Assembly: GCF_949628215.1 (NCBI RefSeq)
Contig: NC_134310.1
Location: 13,777,401 to 13,841,400, forward strand
DNA: 64,000 bases
Direction of reading: 5' to 3'
DNA from: Phalacrocorax aristotelis
Taxonomy: Eukaryota; Chordata; Aves; Suliformes; Phalacrocoracidae
Position 1 is the first letter of the stretch. The number at the start of each line of letters is the position of its first letter. Below are positions 1 through 12,858 of the stretch, piece after piece. The translations under genes were made by a program, and so were the position numbers. Under the pieces are notes generated by a model. It saw only the letters and a list, made by a program, of their open reading frames with translations. It did not search any database and was not told where the DNA came from.

Positions 1-1946
1 CAAAGCCAATTTATCCTCTACAAAGGAAAGGGAAGTAAGAGGAGCAAGAGGCCCCCATGGCTCAACCACGACCTCCTCGGTCTACTCAAATCCAAAAGGG
101 AAGCATACCAGAGATGGAGAAGTAGCTCTTGATGGACAATCCTCCAAAAGGGCATTGCCAGAGTGTGCAAAGATGCAGTTAGAAAAGCAGAAGCCCAGCT
201 CGAATTGAAACTGGCTGTAGACGTGAAAAATAACAAGAAAGGTTTCTTCAGGCATGTCAACCATAAGCAGAAAAAGAAGGAAAACATAGGCCCACTGTTA
301 GATGGAAAAGGAGAGTCAATCACCAATGATGCTGAAAAGGCAGAGGTCCTCAACACCTTCTTCACCTCTGTCTTTACCAACACTGTTGCATCCCAGGCTT
401 TGGGAACAAAATTGCCGGTCGACCCAAACACCGACCCACCATCAGTGAAGGAAGAGTTAGTACATGAACTAGTACAGGAGCTTGACCCCTACAGATCAGT
501 GGGCCCTGACGCCATCCACCCAAGGGTGTTGAGAGAGATGGCTGACGTCAGTTCGAGGCCACTCTCCATAATCTTCGAGAAGTCATGGAGAACGGGGGAT
601 GTCCCAGAGGACTGGAGGAAGGCAAATGTTACCCTCATCTACAAGAAGGGCTCGAGGGACGATCCGGGTAACTATAGGCCCATCAGCCTTACTTCAGTCC
701 CCGGGGAAGTTATGGAACGAATCCTCCTGGGGGCCATCACAAGTCAAATGAAGCACGTGATTGGGAAAAGCCAACATGGCTTCACTAAGGGCAGATCGTG
801 CTTGACAAACCTGGTGGCCTTCTATGACAAAGTGACCTGCTTGGTTGACATGGGGTGGGCAGTGGACATTGTCTACCTGGACTTCTCCAAGGCCTTTGAT
901 ACAGTCCCCCACAGCCTCCTCCTGGAGACATTAATGCTTTATGGCCTAGACAAGTGGTCTGTGCAGTGGGTGAGGAACTGGCTGACAGGCCGCACCCAAA
1001 GGGTGGTGGTAAATAGCTCCTTTTCCAAGTGTCAACCTGTCACTAGTGGAGTCCTCCAGGGATTGATATTGGGCCCAATGTTATTCAACATCTTTATAAG
1101 TGATCTGGATAACGGCATCAAGTGTAGCCTGATGACGTTTGCGGATGACACCAAGTTGAGTGGGGAAGTAGACATTCCAGAAGGGAGAGCTGCTCTGCAG
1201 GAAGATCTGGATAGGCTGGAAGAGTGGGCCAGCAAGAACCTTATGAAGTTCAACAAGGACAAATGTAGAGTCATGCACCTGGGAAAACATAATCCGGGAG
1301 TGCAGCACAGACTGGGATCCACCTGGCTGGGGAGCAGCTCTGTGGAAAGGGACCTGGGGGTCCCGGTGGACAGGAAGCTCAACATGAGCGAACAGCATGC
1401 TGCTGCAGCCAAGAAGGCCCATCCAATAGGATGCTGGGTTGCATCAAAAAGGGCATCACCAGCAGAGAGAAAGAAGTCATTATCCCGCTCTACTCAGCGC
1501 TTGTCAGGCCACACCTGGAGTACTGTGTACAGTTCTGGTCCCCGCTATGCAAAAGGGATGTGGACAGGCTGGAAGGGATCCAGAGAAGGGCCACCAAGAT
1601 GATCAAAGGACTGGGAAGCCTGCCATACGAGGATAGGCTGGGAGAGCTGGGTTTGTTCAGCCTTGAGAAAAGGAGGCTTAGAGGGGATCTCATCACCATG
1701 TACCAGTACTTAAGGGGTAGCTACAAAGAAGATGGAGACTCCCTTTTTACACGGAGTCACATGGAGAGGACAAGGGGGAATGGACACAAGTTGCTCTTGG
1801 GGAGATTCCGACTGGACACAAGAGGAAAAATGTTCACAGTGAGAACAGTCAACCATTGGGATAAAATCCCCAGGGAAGTGGTTGACTCGGCCACGTTGGA
1901 CACCTTCAAGAGTTGTCTGGACAGGGTGCTGGGCTATCTTGTCTAG
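1..1946 (+). pseudogene. CR1 ORF2 (reverse transcriptase part), broken
   Basis: This is the C-terminal part of the CR1 ORF2 protein, which copies CR1 RNA at a nicked target. The frame is open from base 1 apart from a TGA at 133-135, and runs through the RT fingers/palm ([30 protein letters not shown]) to the catalytic FADD box near 1138-1150. Near 1415-1430 the frame shifts and the C-terminal part continues in another frame ([20 protein letters not shown]) to a stop at 1944-1946. The stop and the frameshift make this copy inactive. The RT motifs are otherwise well kept, so it is not among the oldest copies. Confidence 0.9.
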
Positions 1947-2017
1947 ACTGCGCTCTTCCTAGAAAGGTTGGACTAGATGATCCCCGAGGTCCCTTCCAAC
2001 CTGTGATTCTGTGATTC
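1..2017 (+). mobile_element. CR1 LINE, 5' end outside window, 3' end complete
   Basis: Non-LTR retrotransposon of the CR1 family. The 3' end is seen directly: a stretch reading 'ggactagatgatccccgagg' followed by the reiterated tail (ctgtgattctgtgattc) ending at 2017. The body encodes the region after the endonuclease and the reverse transcriptase. The beginning of the window is already inside ORF2, so the endonuclease lies upstream. No target-site duplication can be read because the 5' end is missing. Confidence 0.95.
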
Positions 2018-2599
2018 ATATTACAAAAAAGCCAGCTGAACAGGTGGTCCTGTTAGACAAGTTGCTTAAAGATAAGAAATCTCCACTAGCAATGCTAAAT
2101 ACTGCTTGAAAAGGAAGTTAGGTAGGAGATACATGATTTGCTCTTGACAAATGCATGTTACCTATTTACCATCTTATAGTACTTATTAATTGCCTATTTT
2201 CCATATTTTTCTGGCAACTGAAGTCAGACCCATTATTTCCCTCCTTTTCCTCTGCATTTTTTAAAGACAGGCTCCACCATAAGAACCCTGAATTCACTGA
2301 ACATGAAAGTCAAGTTCTCTAATATGCATTTTACCAAGAGGAAATAAAACATCTGAATCACATGTGACCTGATCTTTTCTTAACCCAGAACAAGTCAAGT
2401 TTTTGCTGATTAACCCTTTTCTCAACCAAGAATGAGTTCCTATTTCATTTTCATTGATAACTTGGCAGACAAATACGTAATTTTTTGGTATCATATCTGT
2501 TACATTCTCCTCCCCACTGAGCTCTGGACAAACCTTCTTGGTTTCCCTCTTGCTATAAATGCTTTTATTGTTTTCTGTCACTGCATCCAGCACGACAAC
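2018..2599. other. Unannotated AT-rich DNA
   Basis: I see no gene, known repeat or RNA here. The short open frames on both strands have no recognisable domain and are uninterrupted only by chance. Confidence 0.5.
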
Positions 2600-4358
2600 G
2601 GGTTATCCATGAATGTGAAACATGCACTGCAATCGCACTGCAGTCAAGCAAAGCGAAGCGGGTAAAGCCTCTGTGGTACGGGGAACGAGGGCTGAAATAT
2701 AGATATGGGGAGGCCTGGCAAATTCACTATATCACACTCCCATAAACCCTCCAAGGCAAATGCCATGTGCTTACAATGGTGGAAGCGAGCACTGTCTGGT
2801 TGGAAACATATCCCGTGCCCCATGGCACCGCCCGGAACACTATCCTGGGTCTCGAAAAACAAGTCCTGTGGTGACATGGCACCCCAGAGACAACTGAGTC
2901 AGATAATGGGACTAATTTCCGAAACAACCTCATAGACACCTGGGCCAAAGAGCATGGCGTTGAATGGGTGTATCACATCCCCTATCATGCACCAGCCTCT
3001 GGGAAAGTTGAACGGTACAATGGACTGTTCAAGACTACACTGAGAGCAATGGGGGGGTGGGATATTTAAACACTGGGATACACGTTTAGCAAAGGCCACC
3101 TGTTTTGTCAACACTAGGGGATCTGTCAATCGAGCTGGCCCTGCCCAGTCAGAGCCCTGATGTACTGTGGAAGGGGATAGAGTCCCTGTAGTGCACATAA
3201 AATTTATGCTGGGGAAAACAGTATGGGTTATTCCTGCCTCAGGCAAAGGCCAACCCATTTTTGGAACTGCTTTTGCTGGAGGACCTGGGTGCACTTGGTG
3301 GGTGATGTGGGATGATGGGGAAGTCCGGTGTGTACCTCGAGGGGATTTGCTTTTGGGTGAAAACAGCCAATGAACTGAACGGTATGCTGTTAATTGCTAT
3401 ATAATGTTGTATGTCATCACTACTATGGTGGCTATATGCCATATCAGTTGCATTACAGTAAGAATCACCCAGATTAATGAAGAATGAACTTTGATGAAAC
3501 CGAGCAAAGTGCAGCAGTGATGGAATGAAGAACTGGCTGCAGCATGCAGCAATCTAACGCCACACCCCATCTCTTCTGCCATCAAAGACAGTTATGATAG
3601 ATGGTGCCCAAAGTCATGGCCTAAATCAACTCAACGGACGTTTTAGGGGGATGGCCCATAGACAAAGGGAATGATATCTGTGTGTACATATGAAAAGACA
3701 GGAAAAATGATGGTGATTATTTGGAATGTATTGGGAAGTGTAGGACCTGGGCATGATGTAGATAGTATAGAATAAGTGTTCGATACTGTCCTGGTTTTGG
3801 CTGGGATAGAGTTAATTTTCTTCACTGTAGCTGGTATAGTGCTGTGTTTTGGACTTAGAATGAGAATAATGTTAATAACATACTGATATTTTAGTTGTTG
3901 CTAAGTACTGCTTACACTAGTCGATGACTTTTCCAGCTTCCCATGCTCTGCACCAGAAGCTGGGAGGGAGCATAGCCAAGACAGCTGACCCAAGCTGTCC
4001 AAAGGGATATTCCATACCATATGATGTCATGCTCAGTGTATAAGCTGAGGGGAGTTGGCCGTGGGGCAGCGATCGCTGTTTGGGAATGGGCTGGGCATTG
4101 GTTGGTGGGTGGTGAGCAATTGTATTGTGCATCACTTGCTTTCTATATTGTTATTACTATTATTGCTATTATTATTGCTATTATTATTACTATTACTACT
4201 ACTATTATTTTACTTTATGTCAATTATTAAACTGTTCTTATCTCAGCCCATGAGTTTTCTGACTTTTACTGTTCCGATTCTCTCCCCCATCCCGCTGCAC
4301 TGGGGGACTGAGCAGGCAGCTGTGTGACGCTTAGTTGCTGGCTAGGGTTAAACCACGC
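2600..4358 (+). mobile_element. ERVL-like provirus, 3' part (integrase to 3' LTR)
   Basis: This is the 3' remnant of a class III (ERVL-like) endogenous retrovirus. It begins abruptly inside the zinc-binding part of integrase (IHEC-like region near 2600), runs through the integrase core (to about 3060) and the C-terminal region (to about 3370). It then has about 415 bp of non-coding sequence with no env, and ends in a 3' LTR. The core shows stops and a changed catalytic residue: the first Asp of the D,D-35-E triad is His (2725-2727), and a TAA lies at 2743-2745. The copy at 16848-17946 shares both changes. It cannot make active integrase. Confidence 0.85.
3787..4358 (+). repeat. LTR (family A), 3' LTR of the ERVL fragment
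   Basis: It starts TGTCCTGGTTTTGGCTGGGA and ends near ...AACCACGCA, a decayed ACCACGACA end. About 570 bp. It has an internal ATT-rich simple repeat (about 4145-4210) followed by TTAAACTGTTCTTATCTC, which is constant in all family A copies here. Other family A copies are at 8241, 13614, 17947, 29822, 32669, 33561, 46584, 50082, 55086 and 63736. Confidence 0.88.
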
Positions 4359-5266
4359 AGAAGGGTAACTGAAAAATACTCATAAGGAATAATAAGTAGT
4401 ATTACTTCTACCATCTTCATGAATATGTTACAGCAGTGAGCAAATAAAAATTTAGGTCACTGGGGTTATAGCACAGAATAATTCTATGTTTTTCTTCTTG
4501 CTAACCAATCCGAGTTAATTTGTAAAAACAGTTACTTCAATAGAAAAGAGCAATCACTGCTTATCCCTGCTAGTGCAGTGGGGAAAAGAAAAATAAATAA
4601 AGATAGAAAAATTCTAAATGACTACATAGCAGTGGTAGTCGAAAGACTTCAGTTTGGTAAATTTTTTTCAAAATTAATTTAGTCTTTTTGCTGAACAAGA
4701 AGGAAGAAATAGCTCCTTCGCATTAGAGCTTATTATAACTGTTGTTGTAAGCATTTCCTTTCATCTTACTATAATCACCATCATAAAATAGATCAGTCAT
4801 GTAACTGATGTTATTTTTAAACACTTGATTTTTAAGCCCTCATGACTGATTAGTACATGTTATGTTACCCTAGCTATCTCAAAATTGTAGGTACAATTTA
4901 TCTGGCTCATCAATTATTTTTAAACTACCATTATATTCTGACATGCCTATTACTTTTTTTTTTTTTTTGTACAGTTGTAACAAATCTGTTTATCATCAGT
5001 TATCGTTGTTATTTTGCTTATGTTTAGTCTCTACCAAATGCGTAGGCTACTCTTGTACTTTTCAATATTGGGAAATTGAAATTAAACATTATCTTGTATT
5101 TTTACTTTTTTTTAAGGAATAGCTCCAAATATAATGTTAGCAAAAATGTACAGTGATCATAATAAACCTAATGGGCAATGCAGAATTGCTCCTGGGAGGC
5201 AAGCAGTGCTAAACTTCCTAAAAGATTTGCCCATTAGAAAGGTAAAAAAAAAATGACATTTACTGT
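4359..5266. other. Unannotated AT-rich DNA
   Basis: No gene or repeat recognised. It contains a T run near 4953-4966. Confidence 0.5.
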
Positions 5267-5942
5267 TGTGGTGGGTTGACCCTGGCTGGATGCCAGGTGC
5301 CCACAAAAGCTGCTCTATCACTCCCCCTCCTCAGCTGGACAGGGGAAAGAAAATATAACAAAAAGCTTGTGCGTCAAGATAAGGACAGGGAGATCCCTCA
5401 GCAATTACTGTCACAGTCAAAAAAGACTCAACTTGGGGGAAAATTAACTTATTAACAATCAAATCAGAGTAGGGTAATGCGAAAATAAAAACCAATTTTA
5501 AAACACCTTCCCCCCACCCCTCCCTTCTTCGCAGTCTTAACTTCACTCCCAATTTTGTCTACCTCCTTCCCCACAGCAGCACATGGGGATGGGGAATGGG
5601 GGTTGCAATCAGTTCATCACATATTGTCTCACCCACTCCTTCCTCCTCAGGGGGAGGACTCCTCACGCTCTTCCCCTGCTCCAGCATGGGGTCCCTCACA
5701 CAGGAGAAAGTCATCCACAAACCTCTCCAACGTCAGTCCCTCCCATGGGCTATGGTTTTTCACGAACTACTCCAGCATGGGTCCTTTCCACAGGGTGCAG
5801 TCTTCAGGAACAGACTGCTCCAGTGTGGGTCTCCCATGGGGTCACAAGTCCTGCCAGAAATCTGCTCCAGTGTGGGCTCCCTTCTCTCCGCGGGTCCACA
5901 GGTCTTGACAGGGGCCTGCTCCAGCACAGGCTCTCTACGGAG
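5267..5942 (-). repeat. LTR family B, truncated copy, left arm of an inverted pair
   Basis: It begins TGTGGTGGGTTGACCCTGGC, which is the 3' end of LTR family B read on the opposite strand. It contains the GC-rich block with degenerate ~48-bp units ('ctgctccagtgtgggtc', 'cttcaggaac') between about 5660 and 5930. The portion corresponding to the LTR's 5' part is missing. It is the reverse complement, with mismatches, of 6340-7004. Confidence 0.8.
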
Positions 5943-7004
5943 TGGGCTACAGGTGTGGCTTCTGTGAGAAGCTGCTAGAAGCTTCCCCCATGTCCGACAG
6001 AGACAGTGCCAGCCAGCTCCAAGACAGACCCGCTACTGGCCAAGGCTAAGCCAATCAGTGACAGTGGTAATGCCTCTGTGATAACATATTTAAGAAGGGA
6101 AAAAAACCTGCTGCACAACAGCAGCTGGAAGAGAGGAGTGAGAATATGTGAGAGGAACAACTCTGCAGGCACCAAGGTCGGAGGAGGAGGAGGTGGACCA
6201 GGCACTGGAGCAGAGATTCCCCTGCAGCCTGTGGTGAAGATCATGGTGAGGCAGGCTGTCCCCCTGAGGCCCATGGAGGTTAATGGTGGAGCAGATATCC
6301 ACTTACATCCCATGGAGGACCCCATGCCAGAGCAGGTGGATGTGCTCAAAGGAGGTGGAGACCCTGTGCTGGAGCAGGCTCCTGGCAGGACCTGTGACCC
6401 TGTGGAGAGAGGAGCCTACACTGGAGCAGGTTTTCTGGCAGGACTTGTGACTCCGTGAGGGACCCATGCTGGAGTAGTTCATTCCTGAAGGACTGCACCC
6501 TGTGGAAAGGACCCATGCTGGAGCAATTAGTGAAGTACTGCAGCTTGTGGGAAGGACCCACATTGGAGAAGTTCATGGAGGGCTTTCTCCCATGGGTGGG
6601 ACCCCACATTGGAGCAGGGGAAGAGTGTGAAGAGGAAGGAGCAGCAGAGACAACCTGCAATGAACTGACTGCAACCCCCATTCCCTGTCCCCCTGTGCTG
6701 CTAAGGGGGAGGAGGTAGCAAAATCAGGAGTGAAGTTGAGCCTGGGAAGAAAGGAGGTGTGGGGAGAAGGTGTTTTAAGATTTGGTTTTATTTCTAATTA
6801 CCCTACTCTGATTTAATTAGTAATAAATTAATTTTCCTAAGTTGAGTCTGATTTGCCAATGGTGGTATTTGCTGAGTATTCTCTCCCTCTCCTTATCTTG
6901 ACCCATGAGCCTTTCATCGTATTTTCTTTCCCCTGTCCAGTTGAGGGGGAGTGATAGAGTGGCTTGGTGGGCACCTGGCATCCAACCAGGGTCAACCCAT
7001 CACA
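5943..7004 (+). repeat. LTR family B, nearly complete copy, right arm of an inverted pair
   Basis: Long LTR in plus orientation. It starts near 'gggctacaggtgtggcttct', so it lacks about the first 45 bp seen at the end of the copy at 47962-50394. It has a TATA-like tatttaa at 6087-6093, the GC-rich tandem-unit block at about 6180-6610, an AATAAA at 6822-6827, and ends ...GGGTCAACCCATCACA at 7004. An open frame (about 6455-6715) runs through the tandem units. No TSD can be seen around the pair. Confidence 0.8.
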
Positions 7005-7700
7005 CTCAGAGTTTATTGAAAAGATAAATGGAGCGATGTTGTAAATGGAGCGATGCACTTCACTCTAATAGAGAAGCAAAAATATACATTATTGATATAA
7101 AAATGAGTTAACAAAGTTCAGTGGTAAATGTGACAATGGTTTAACAAGATTCGATGGCAAGGTACAATTGATTATTTACTGCATAGAGAACAGGGTCAGA
7201 CCAAACTGTCTGGATTCCCCTTGCTTTCTAAGCTCCTTCTCAGAGAGGAGCCTAGATGCAGCTAGATCTAATCCTAGTCCCAGACTTGGTCAATGGTTTG
7301 CGTCTAAAGGATTATATATGCGCAATCAATCCTTTATATCACTTAGTTAAGATTTTAAAGTTTAGTATGCTATTAGTCACTTACCATGAACCTGTTGCAG
7401 CAAGGAATCTCATCAACCTCAAGGAGTAACCTTGAGAGGAGTCCCTACTCAAGAGGAGATCCTGGCGTGCAGCCTGCTGCCATGCAGGAGGGCTCTTGGG
7501 CTGCTCACTGTTTATGGGGGTAAGATGATTGACTCATAGTCATATTTGCATACTGACCACAGAGTTTAGTTTCTTCACTGTGCAATAGCCCTTGGCTATT
7601 GTGTTGTTATCTGTCTCCCAAATCCACTTTGAGCAGGATGCAGCCTTCATGACCAGATGCATCCATTATGACTGCCACTTATCGCCTGAGCAGGGTTACC
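7005..7700. repeat. Possible old LTR remnant
   Basis: The sequence after the family B LTR (starting ctcagagtttattgaaaaga) resembles LTRs I associate with avian retroviruses, read on the minus strand. It has 'tttattg' as a reverse AATAAA at its left end and mixed-composition DNA to about 7700. I have no second copy in the window to confirm its borders. Confidence 0.35.
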
Positions 7701-8240
7701 GGGTGTTAAGGGAGATAAAAGTCAGGGGAGGTGGGGAAGCACAACATCACAGTATAATAAATTGGGTTTTTTTTAAAGGGATGGAGAAAGAAGTAGTATG
7801 AGCACTGAAAGATATGCCTCCTTAATATTCAAAAAATTAATTAGTCACTAAACCTACTTAATGCCAAGTAGTGTATACTTTTGTCAGTCACATAATTTCA
7901 TCATGTATTTATAGGTGTTAAGAAACTAACTGCATATACAACACAATCACTAAATCAGATTCAAGCTTTTTTTTTCTTTTTTCTTTTCTGGCTTCAGAAT
8001 ACTATGGAGGTAATTCTGTCAGTTTGTGTGTTCTCTTGTCTCATCATCTGATTCTTCTAATGCCTTTAATGCATCAAAGAGTTCTTTAAGCCATAATATA
8101 GGGTGGAAATATATACAGGCTTCAATTTTCTTTATATGTTCCAGTTTTTCCAGTTTAATGTCAACATCAGTCTAGTAGCCTGCAGTCACATGCACAGCAA
8201 GTATAACATAATGCAGACTTGCAAGGAAGATGCTAATTTT
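7701..8240. other. Unannotated DNA
   Basis: No gene or repeat recognised. It has a T-rich tract near 7967-7990. Confidence 0.45.
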
Positions 8241-8418
8241 TCATGGTTTAACCCCAGCTGGCAACTAAGCACCACACAGCCACTCAGTCACTCCCCCCAC
8301 CCAGAGGGATGGGGAAGAAAATCAGAAGGGTAAAAGTGAGAAAATTCGTGCATTGAGATAGACAGTTTATTAGGTAAGGGAAAAGCCACCCACACAAACA
8401 AAGCAAAACAAGGAAAAA
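8241..8418 (-). repeat. LTR family A fragment
   Basis: The first about 180 bp of a family A LTR read from its 3' end: tcatggtttaaccccagct, then the conserved 'agccactcagtcactccccc' and 'ttgagatagacagtttatta'. The rest of the LTR is missing. Confidence 0.8.
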
Positions 8419-11400
8419 TCAGTTTTAATGACAAACTAGATTTATGGCAGTTATGCAGTGCATTCTCATTTGCAGCAACGGTGATATGGAAACTACTACT
8501 CATTTCTGTAAATAGCATGTTTGCTACCCTGCCAGCCATGTTCAGAAAGGTGTTTGTAAGGACACTGAAATTTAAGTGAAAATCAATTAAAACATTTTCA
8601 ACCTGGATTGTTTCAGAGATTTGATTGATGGGGAAGTACCATTGAGTTGTAAAGTGCAAACATTTGAAATACTCTTTTTTTTTTTTTTCCCTGTTCACAT
8701 CAAATTGCTTAAATGTAGACATTTTATTATAATTAAATATTTATCAGGCAAATCAGTTATGATGATAGCATATTTCTTATGTTATGCAAACAATGATAAA
8801 CCTTTGATGAAATATAAACTGCTTTTTAATTGCAAGATGTTTAAAAGAAATTACTACTGTAGAAGCATCTGTTCTTTTGTTTAACTGTATTGGGATTACT
8901 TTGGGGTTTGCTTGTTTTTTAAACAAACAAATGTGTACCTGGTATGTTTTAGATGCCCAGGCTAAGTCCAGAATGTGCTTTTTTGCTTCCAAACTTGCTG
9001 GAATAATTTCACCATCTCTACCTGCTCATCAGTTTGTTTGCCAGATGCCACTGTATCCACAGCTTTGTCATTAGAATTCATGTCAGTGCTCCCTAATCTG
9101 CTTTGGACCAAATCAGCTGGAGTAGTTCAGACTATGTAAATTGACTCAGTTGACTTGGTCTAAACCAGGTCAGTTAGCACTGAATGGTGGGAGCTGGAAA
9201 CCTCTGGTAGGAAAGATATAAAAGCTACCAAAGGAGCAATGACTTAAGCTACCACTGCTGTTTAGAAAGTGAACACCTGCCCCTTTATTAGTTTGCATCT
9301 GTCTGATTCAATAAAGTGTAGAACCTGAGTATTATCTCATCATTGTCTGTATTTCTTTAAAAAGTGTATTTTTGCATATGCATTATTTATCAAAAAAGGA
9401 ACCTACTATAAGTGCTTGAAAAAATGAAATTAGTTTGACTTAGCCTTGGAAGTTGTTTTACCATCTGTTAAAAAAAAATTATCATGGAGTATGTTAATGT
9501 GGAAATAAAACTCACAATATGATTCTAAAGCCAGAAATTTCTATCTTTTGAGATGTGTGTAAAATGCATCTTTTGGAAAGATGATTCTCTATTTTTACAG
9601 AAAGTGCTTGGTGAGATTATTTTAATGTTTTCCATGTACATTATTTACTGTAATTCAAAGCAGAAGCATTTTTTTCTATTCCTTATATTTTCTTATAACA
9701 CATTTATTACTTTGTATTTGAAGAAGGCCTTCAGTACAAGATTAAGTACTATCATAAACTTCTGCGATATTATTTTTTCATCTTAATTATTGTGGAGAAG
9801 ACTCTGTAAGTGATGTTTTTGGTTTGCATTTTTCTCAGCACGTGTATGTGTTATATAACTGACCTTAACTTAAAATTTGCTTTCATTAGCATATGGAAAT
9901 TTCTTTATAGCGTGCCTGTGTTTAACTTGATGTATAAATTATTTCCTCTGTGTGAGCCATTCCATGCTTACTATATCCACAGTCCTGAAACACATGAATG
10001 ATCTAGGATGGCAGCAGATGAAAATTTTTGTGTAGTGTAAATCTCTCTCATTTAAGGTAGATATTGATATTTTATCTTTAATTTCTTTTTTAGTTATGGA
10101 TAATAGAGAAAAAAAGATGATGATTCTGTGATCTTAATGTTCTTTTCTCCACCACCTGTGAAGAAAGGAATGCAGACAGCATATGCATTACCACAAAGCA
10201 TTTATCTCTAATGAGTATGCTTGGCATAAGTGGGACACCCATAGACATGCCCCACTAAGAACAAGACTTGCTCAAGTTTATCTTGTAAATCCTCAATACA
10301 TAAAAACTTGAGTTGTAGAATAGCATTTTCAATTCAAATCTGTTTACTGCTATCTATAGTAATATCTTAATTTACTTTTGAGTTTTTAAATATGTTGTCC
10401 ACAAAATGTCTTACTGTGGTTTGATATCACAGTGACCCATTTTGTTCATTAGTTGTCTGGCCTGGGTGTCTCATAAAATCTTTATTTCTAGAAATGTTCC
10501 TATTGGGAATATATAAATACTTTTGCTTATGCTGTTTTGTTCTCAAAGTTGCTGAAGTTCCACTTTGAAGTGGCAGTAATTCTACAGGCAGGAACATCAG
10601 CAAGACAGAGTTTGGGCTTGAATTGCTCTGCCAGTAGCTTCATACATGTTGGAATTATTTTTCATGATGGTTTATCACATCCCTGTTTCTCTCTCTTACA
10701 TTGTAGTATGCAGAGCCAAGCGAGAGATTGGAGCTGTCAAGAATCATACTGCCTACAAGTGAACCTAGGGAACAGCCTGCAAGTTTGTTGTCCAGCTGGC
10801 ATTCTGGGGATCTCTGCCATATATTTTCTGATTTCCATTTGTATATGTGAGCACCTGTTGAGATTGGGCCTCTCTATTTTACTGTTCTAATTATTACTCC
10901 TAAGCAAAGACAAGTGACAACAGGTAGCTGTAATCATAAAGGATGAGGGGAGGAATGAGTGTAACTGTAAAGCACTATAGTAGCACAGGCTAACAATTCA
11001 TGCACCACAGGATTCAGAATTGTACAGAGTTTAATACATTCAATAAAAGTACACTGTTTAATACAGGTTAACACACAGTTTAATAAAAACATAATACTTG
11101 CTACCTTGTCTTTAGCTTCAAATCTCACCTTCTTTTACAGGACATAATTTTTTCTTGTTCCTCTTTCTTCTTTATGCACTATTCAACATGCTATTATCTT
11201 ACCTTATATTTTTCCTCCATATTGCTTCTATATATTTATTTATTACTACTGTTATTTTAAATAATAAAAAATGCTCTTGAGTTCCTGCTGTTCTCAGTTC
11301 CTGAGAGAGCAAGCTCTGTGAAAGCAAGCGAGGATTTTCCAGCAGTCCCTTGCTCTGCACTTTGTTCTGGATTCTGCATCTCTGTTAGTTTCTGCATCAG

Positions 11401-12404
11401 TTTTTTTCTGCAGGTTGCTGGGGTCCTTTGAAAGAGTCAATATTGTGGGAAGTGGATCAAGAGTGTGGTAGACTTACTATGTGAAAAGTTTGTGCACATA
11501 AAGCATAGCTGTACTCGGAAAGTTAGTAAAGAGATCCAGGATTACACTTTGAAATAATACTGTATGATAGTAATTAGAATCTGAAACTAAAAGCTGGTGT
11601 TTCCAGACTGAATGTGAAATTATGATCCTGGTTTACAGAGTCATGCTATAACCTGTACTCTGTATGAGGCTGCAAATCTATTCCTCTTTGGTGCTGGCTG
11701 TGAGGTGAACCTAATAATTCCAAAGTTGCCCATTGTCTCTCACTTCAAAAAGGAGCATTAATGTTGTAAACAGTGGGTCTGTATTACTAGCCCAATTACC
11801 ATACAGAGATAAAACTCTTCCCCTTAAGAAGTTTTGCTGGAACATTTGACTCACAGGAAGCGAATAAAGTGAAACCTCCATGATTCAGCTATGGCTAAAT
11901 TAGTTACTTGTTCTTACCACTCTGGGTTTATTGTCACAGGTTTTTTCAGCTGCATAACATTCATCTATTGGAAAAACAGTTGATGAAACTGTCTTATCAG
12001 ACCAAGGTGTATGAAGTGTAAAGATTCTTATACATCACAGCCTATCAAAAATGTTTAAAGGAAAAAAGAACTGTGATATCCATTCACTGAGCAAATAGTT
12101 TTGTATCCAAATTTGATCAATTTACAAAATTTTAAGTCTTTCAGATTAAATTTAATCATGGACATGTACATTGTTAATAATCTTGGAAGTTAAGACAACT
12201 GTAATTTAACTGCAAAGAAAAAATTATAGTGAAGAAACTCAAACATGTACATGTATAAGGCTGAAGACTGATAATCCTGTATTAATCCTGTATTCTTTGA
12301 GCTACCTTTCCAATATTTATTTTGAAATGTTAGCAATATCAAAGGCTATTTTTAAAGTAAAATTTAACCTAGTCACTTCAAACAATTTTTATGCCCTACC
12401 TCAG
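8419..12404. other. Unannotated DNA with one LTR-like tract
   Basis: Mostly AT-rich, no recognisable coding region. At about 9090-9345 a TATA-like gatataaaag is followed about 80 bp later by caataaagtg, an arrangement compatible with the 3' half of an LTR, but I have no second copy to support this. The open frame at 10537-10890 starts with TTG and has no recognisable domain. Nothing else is supported. Confidence 0.4.
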
Positions 12405-12858
12405 TGTTGTGGTTTAGCCAGCAACTCAGCCCCACACAGCCGCTCGCTCACTCCCACACTGGTAGGACAGGGGAGAGAATCAGAAGGGTAACGCTCATGG
12501 GTTGAGATAAGAACAGTTTAATAATTAAAACAAAACAATAACAACAAAAATGCAATGGAAAGGAAAACAATGAGAGGCATGAAACCCATGGCAGAGGTAG
12601 GGGAACAAACCACCAAAACAAACAAAAAGCAATGCCCTCCCTTCACCTGCCAACTGCCCCCATTAATATACTGGTCATGGCATCACATGGTATGGAATGA
12701 ACATCCCATTGGCCAGTCAGGGTCAGCTGCCCCAGCTGTGGCCCCACCTCTCCCAGCCTCCTGCCCACGTGGCAGAGCATGGGAAGCTGGAAAGGTCCCT
12801 GACCACCAGAGGCACTACAGTGAAGAGAATTAACCCCTTCTCAGCCAAAACCAGCACA
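12405..12858 (-). repeat. Solo LTR (family C) with 5-bp TSD
   Basis: It runs from TGTTGTGGTTTAGCCAGCAA to ...CAGCCAAAACCAGCACA, i.e. TG...CA ends, 454 bp. It is flanked by ctcag at 12400-12404 and again at 12859-12863. A 5-bp duplication fits ERVL-class integration. Family C is a relative of family A; its provirus form is at 20645-27101. Confidence 0.92.

Noticed and set aside
5555..5978. Three overlapping open frames on the plus strand
   Set aside because: They lie antisense to the coding-like direction of LTR B; the GC-rich 48-bp units keep all frames open.
10537..10890. 117-codon open frame in unique DNA
   Set aside because: It starts with TTG, shows no domain, and has no splice or conservation evidence.
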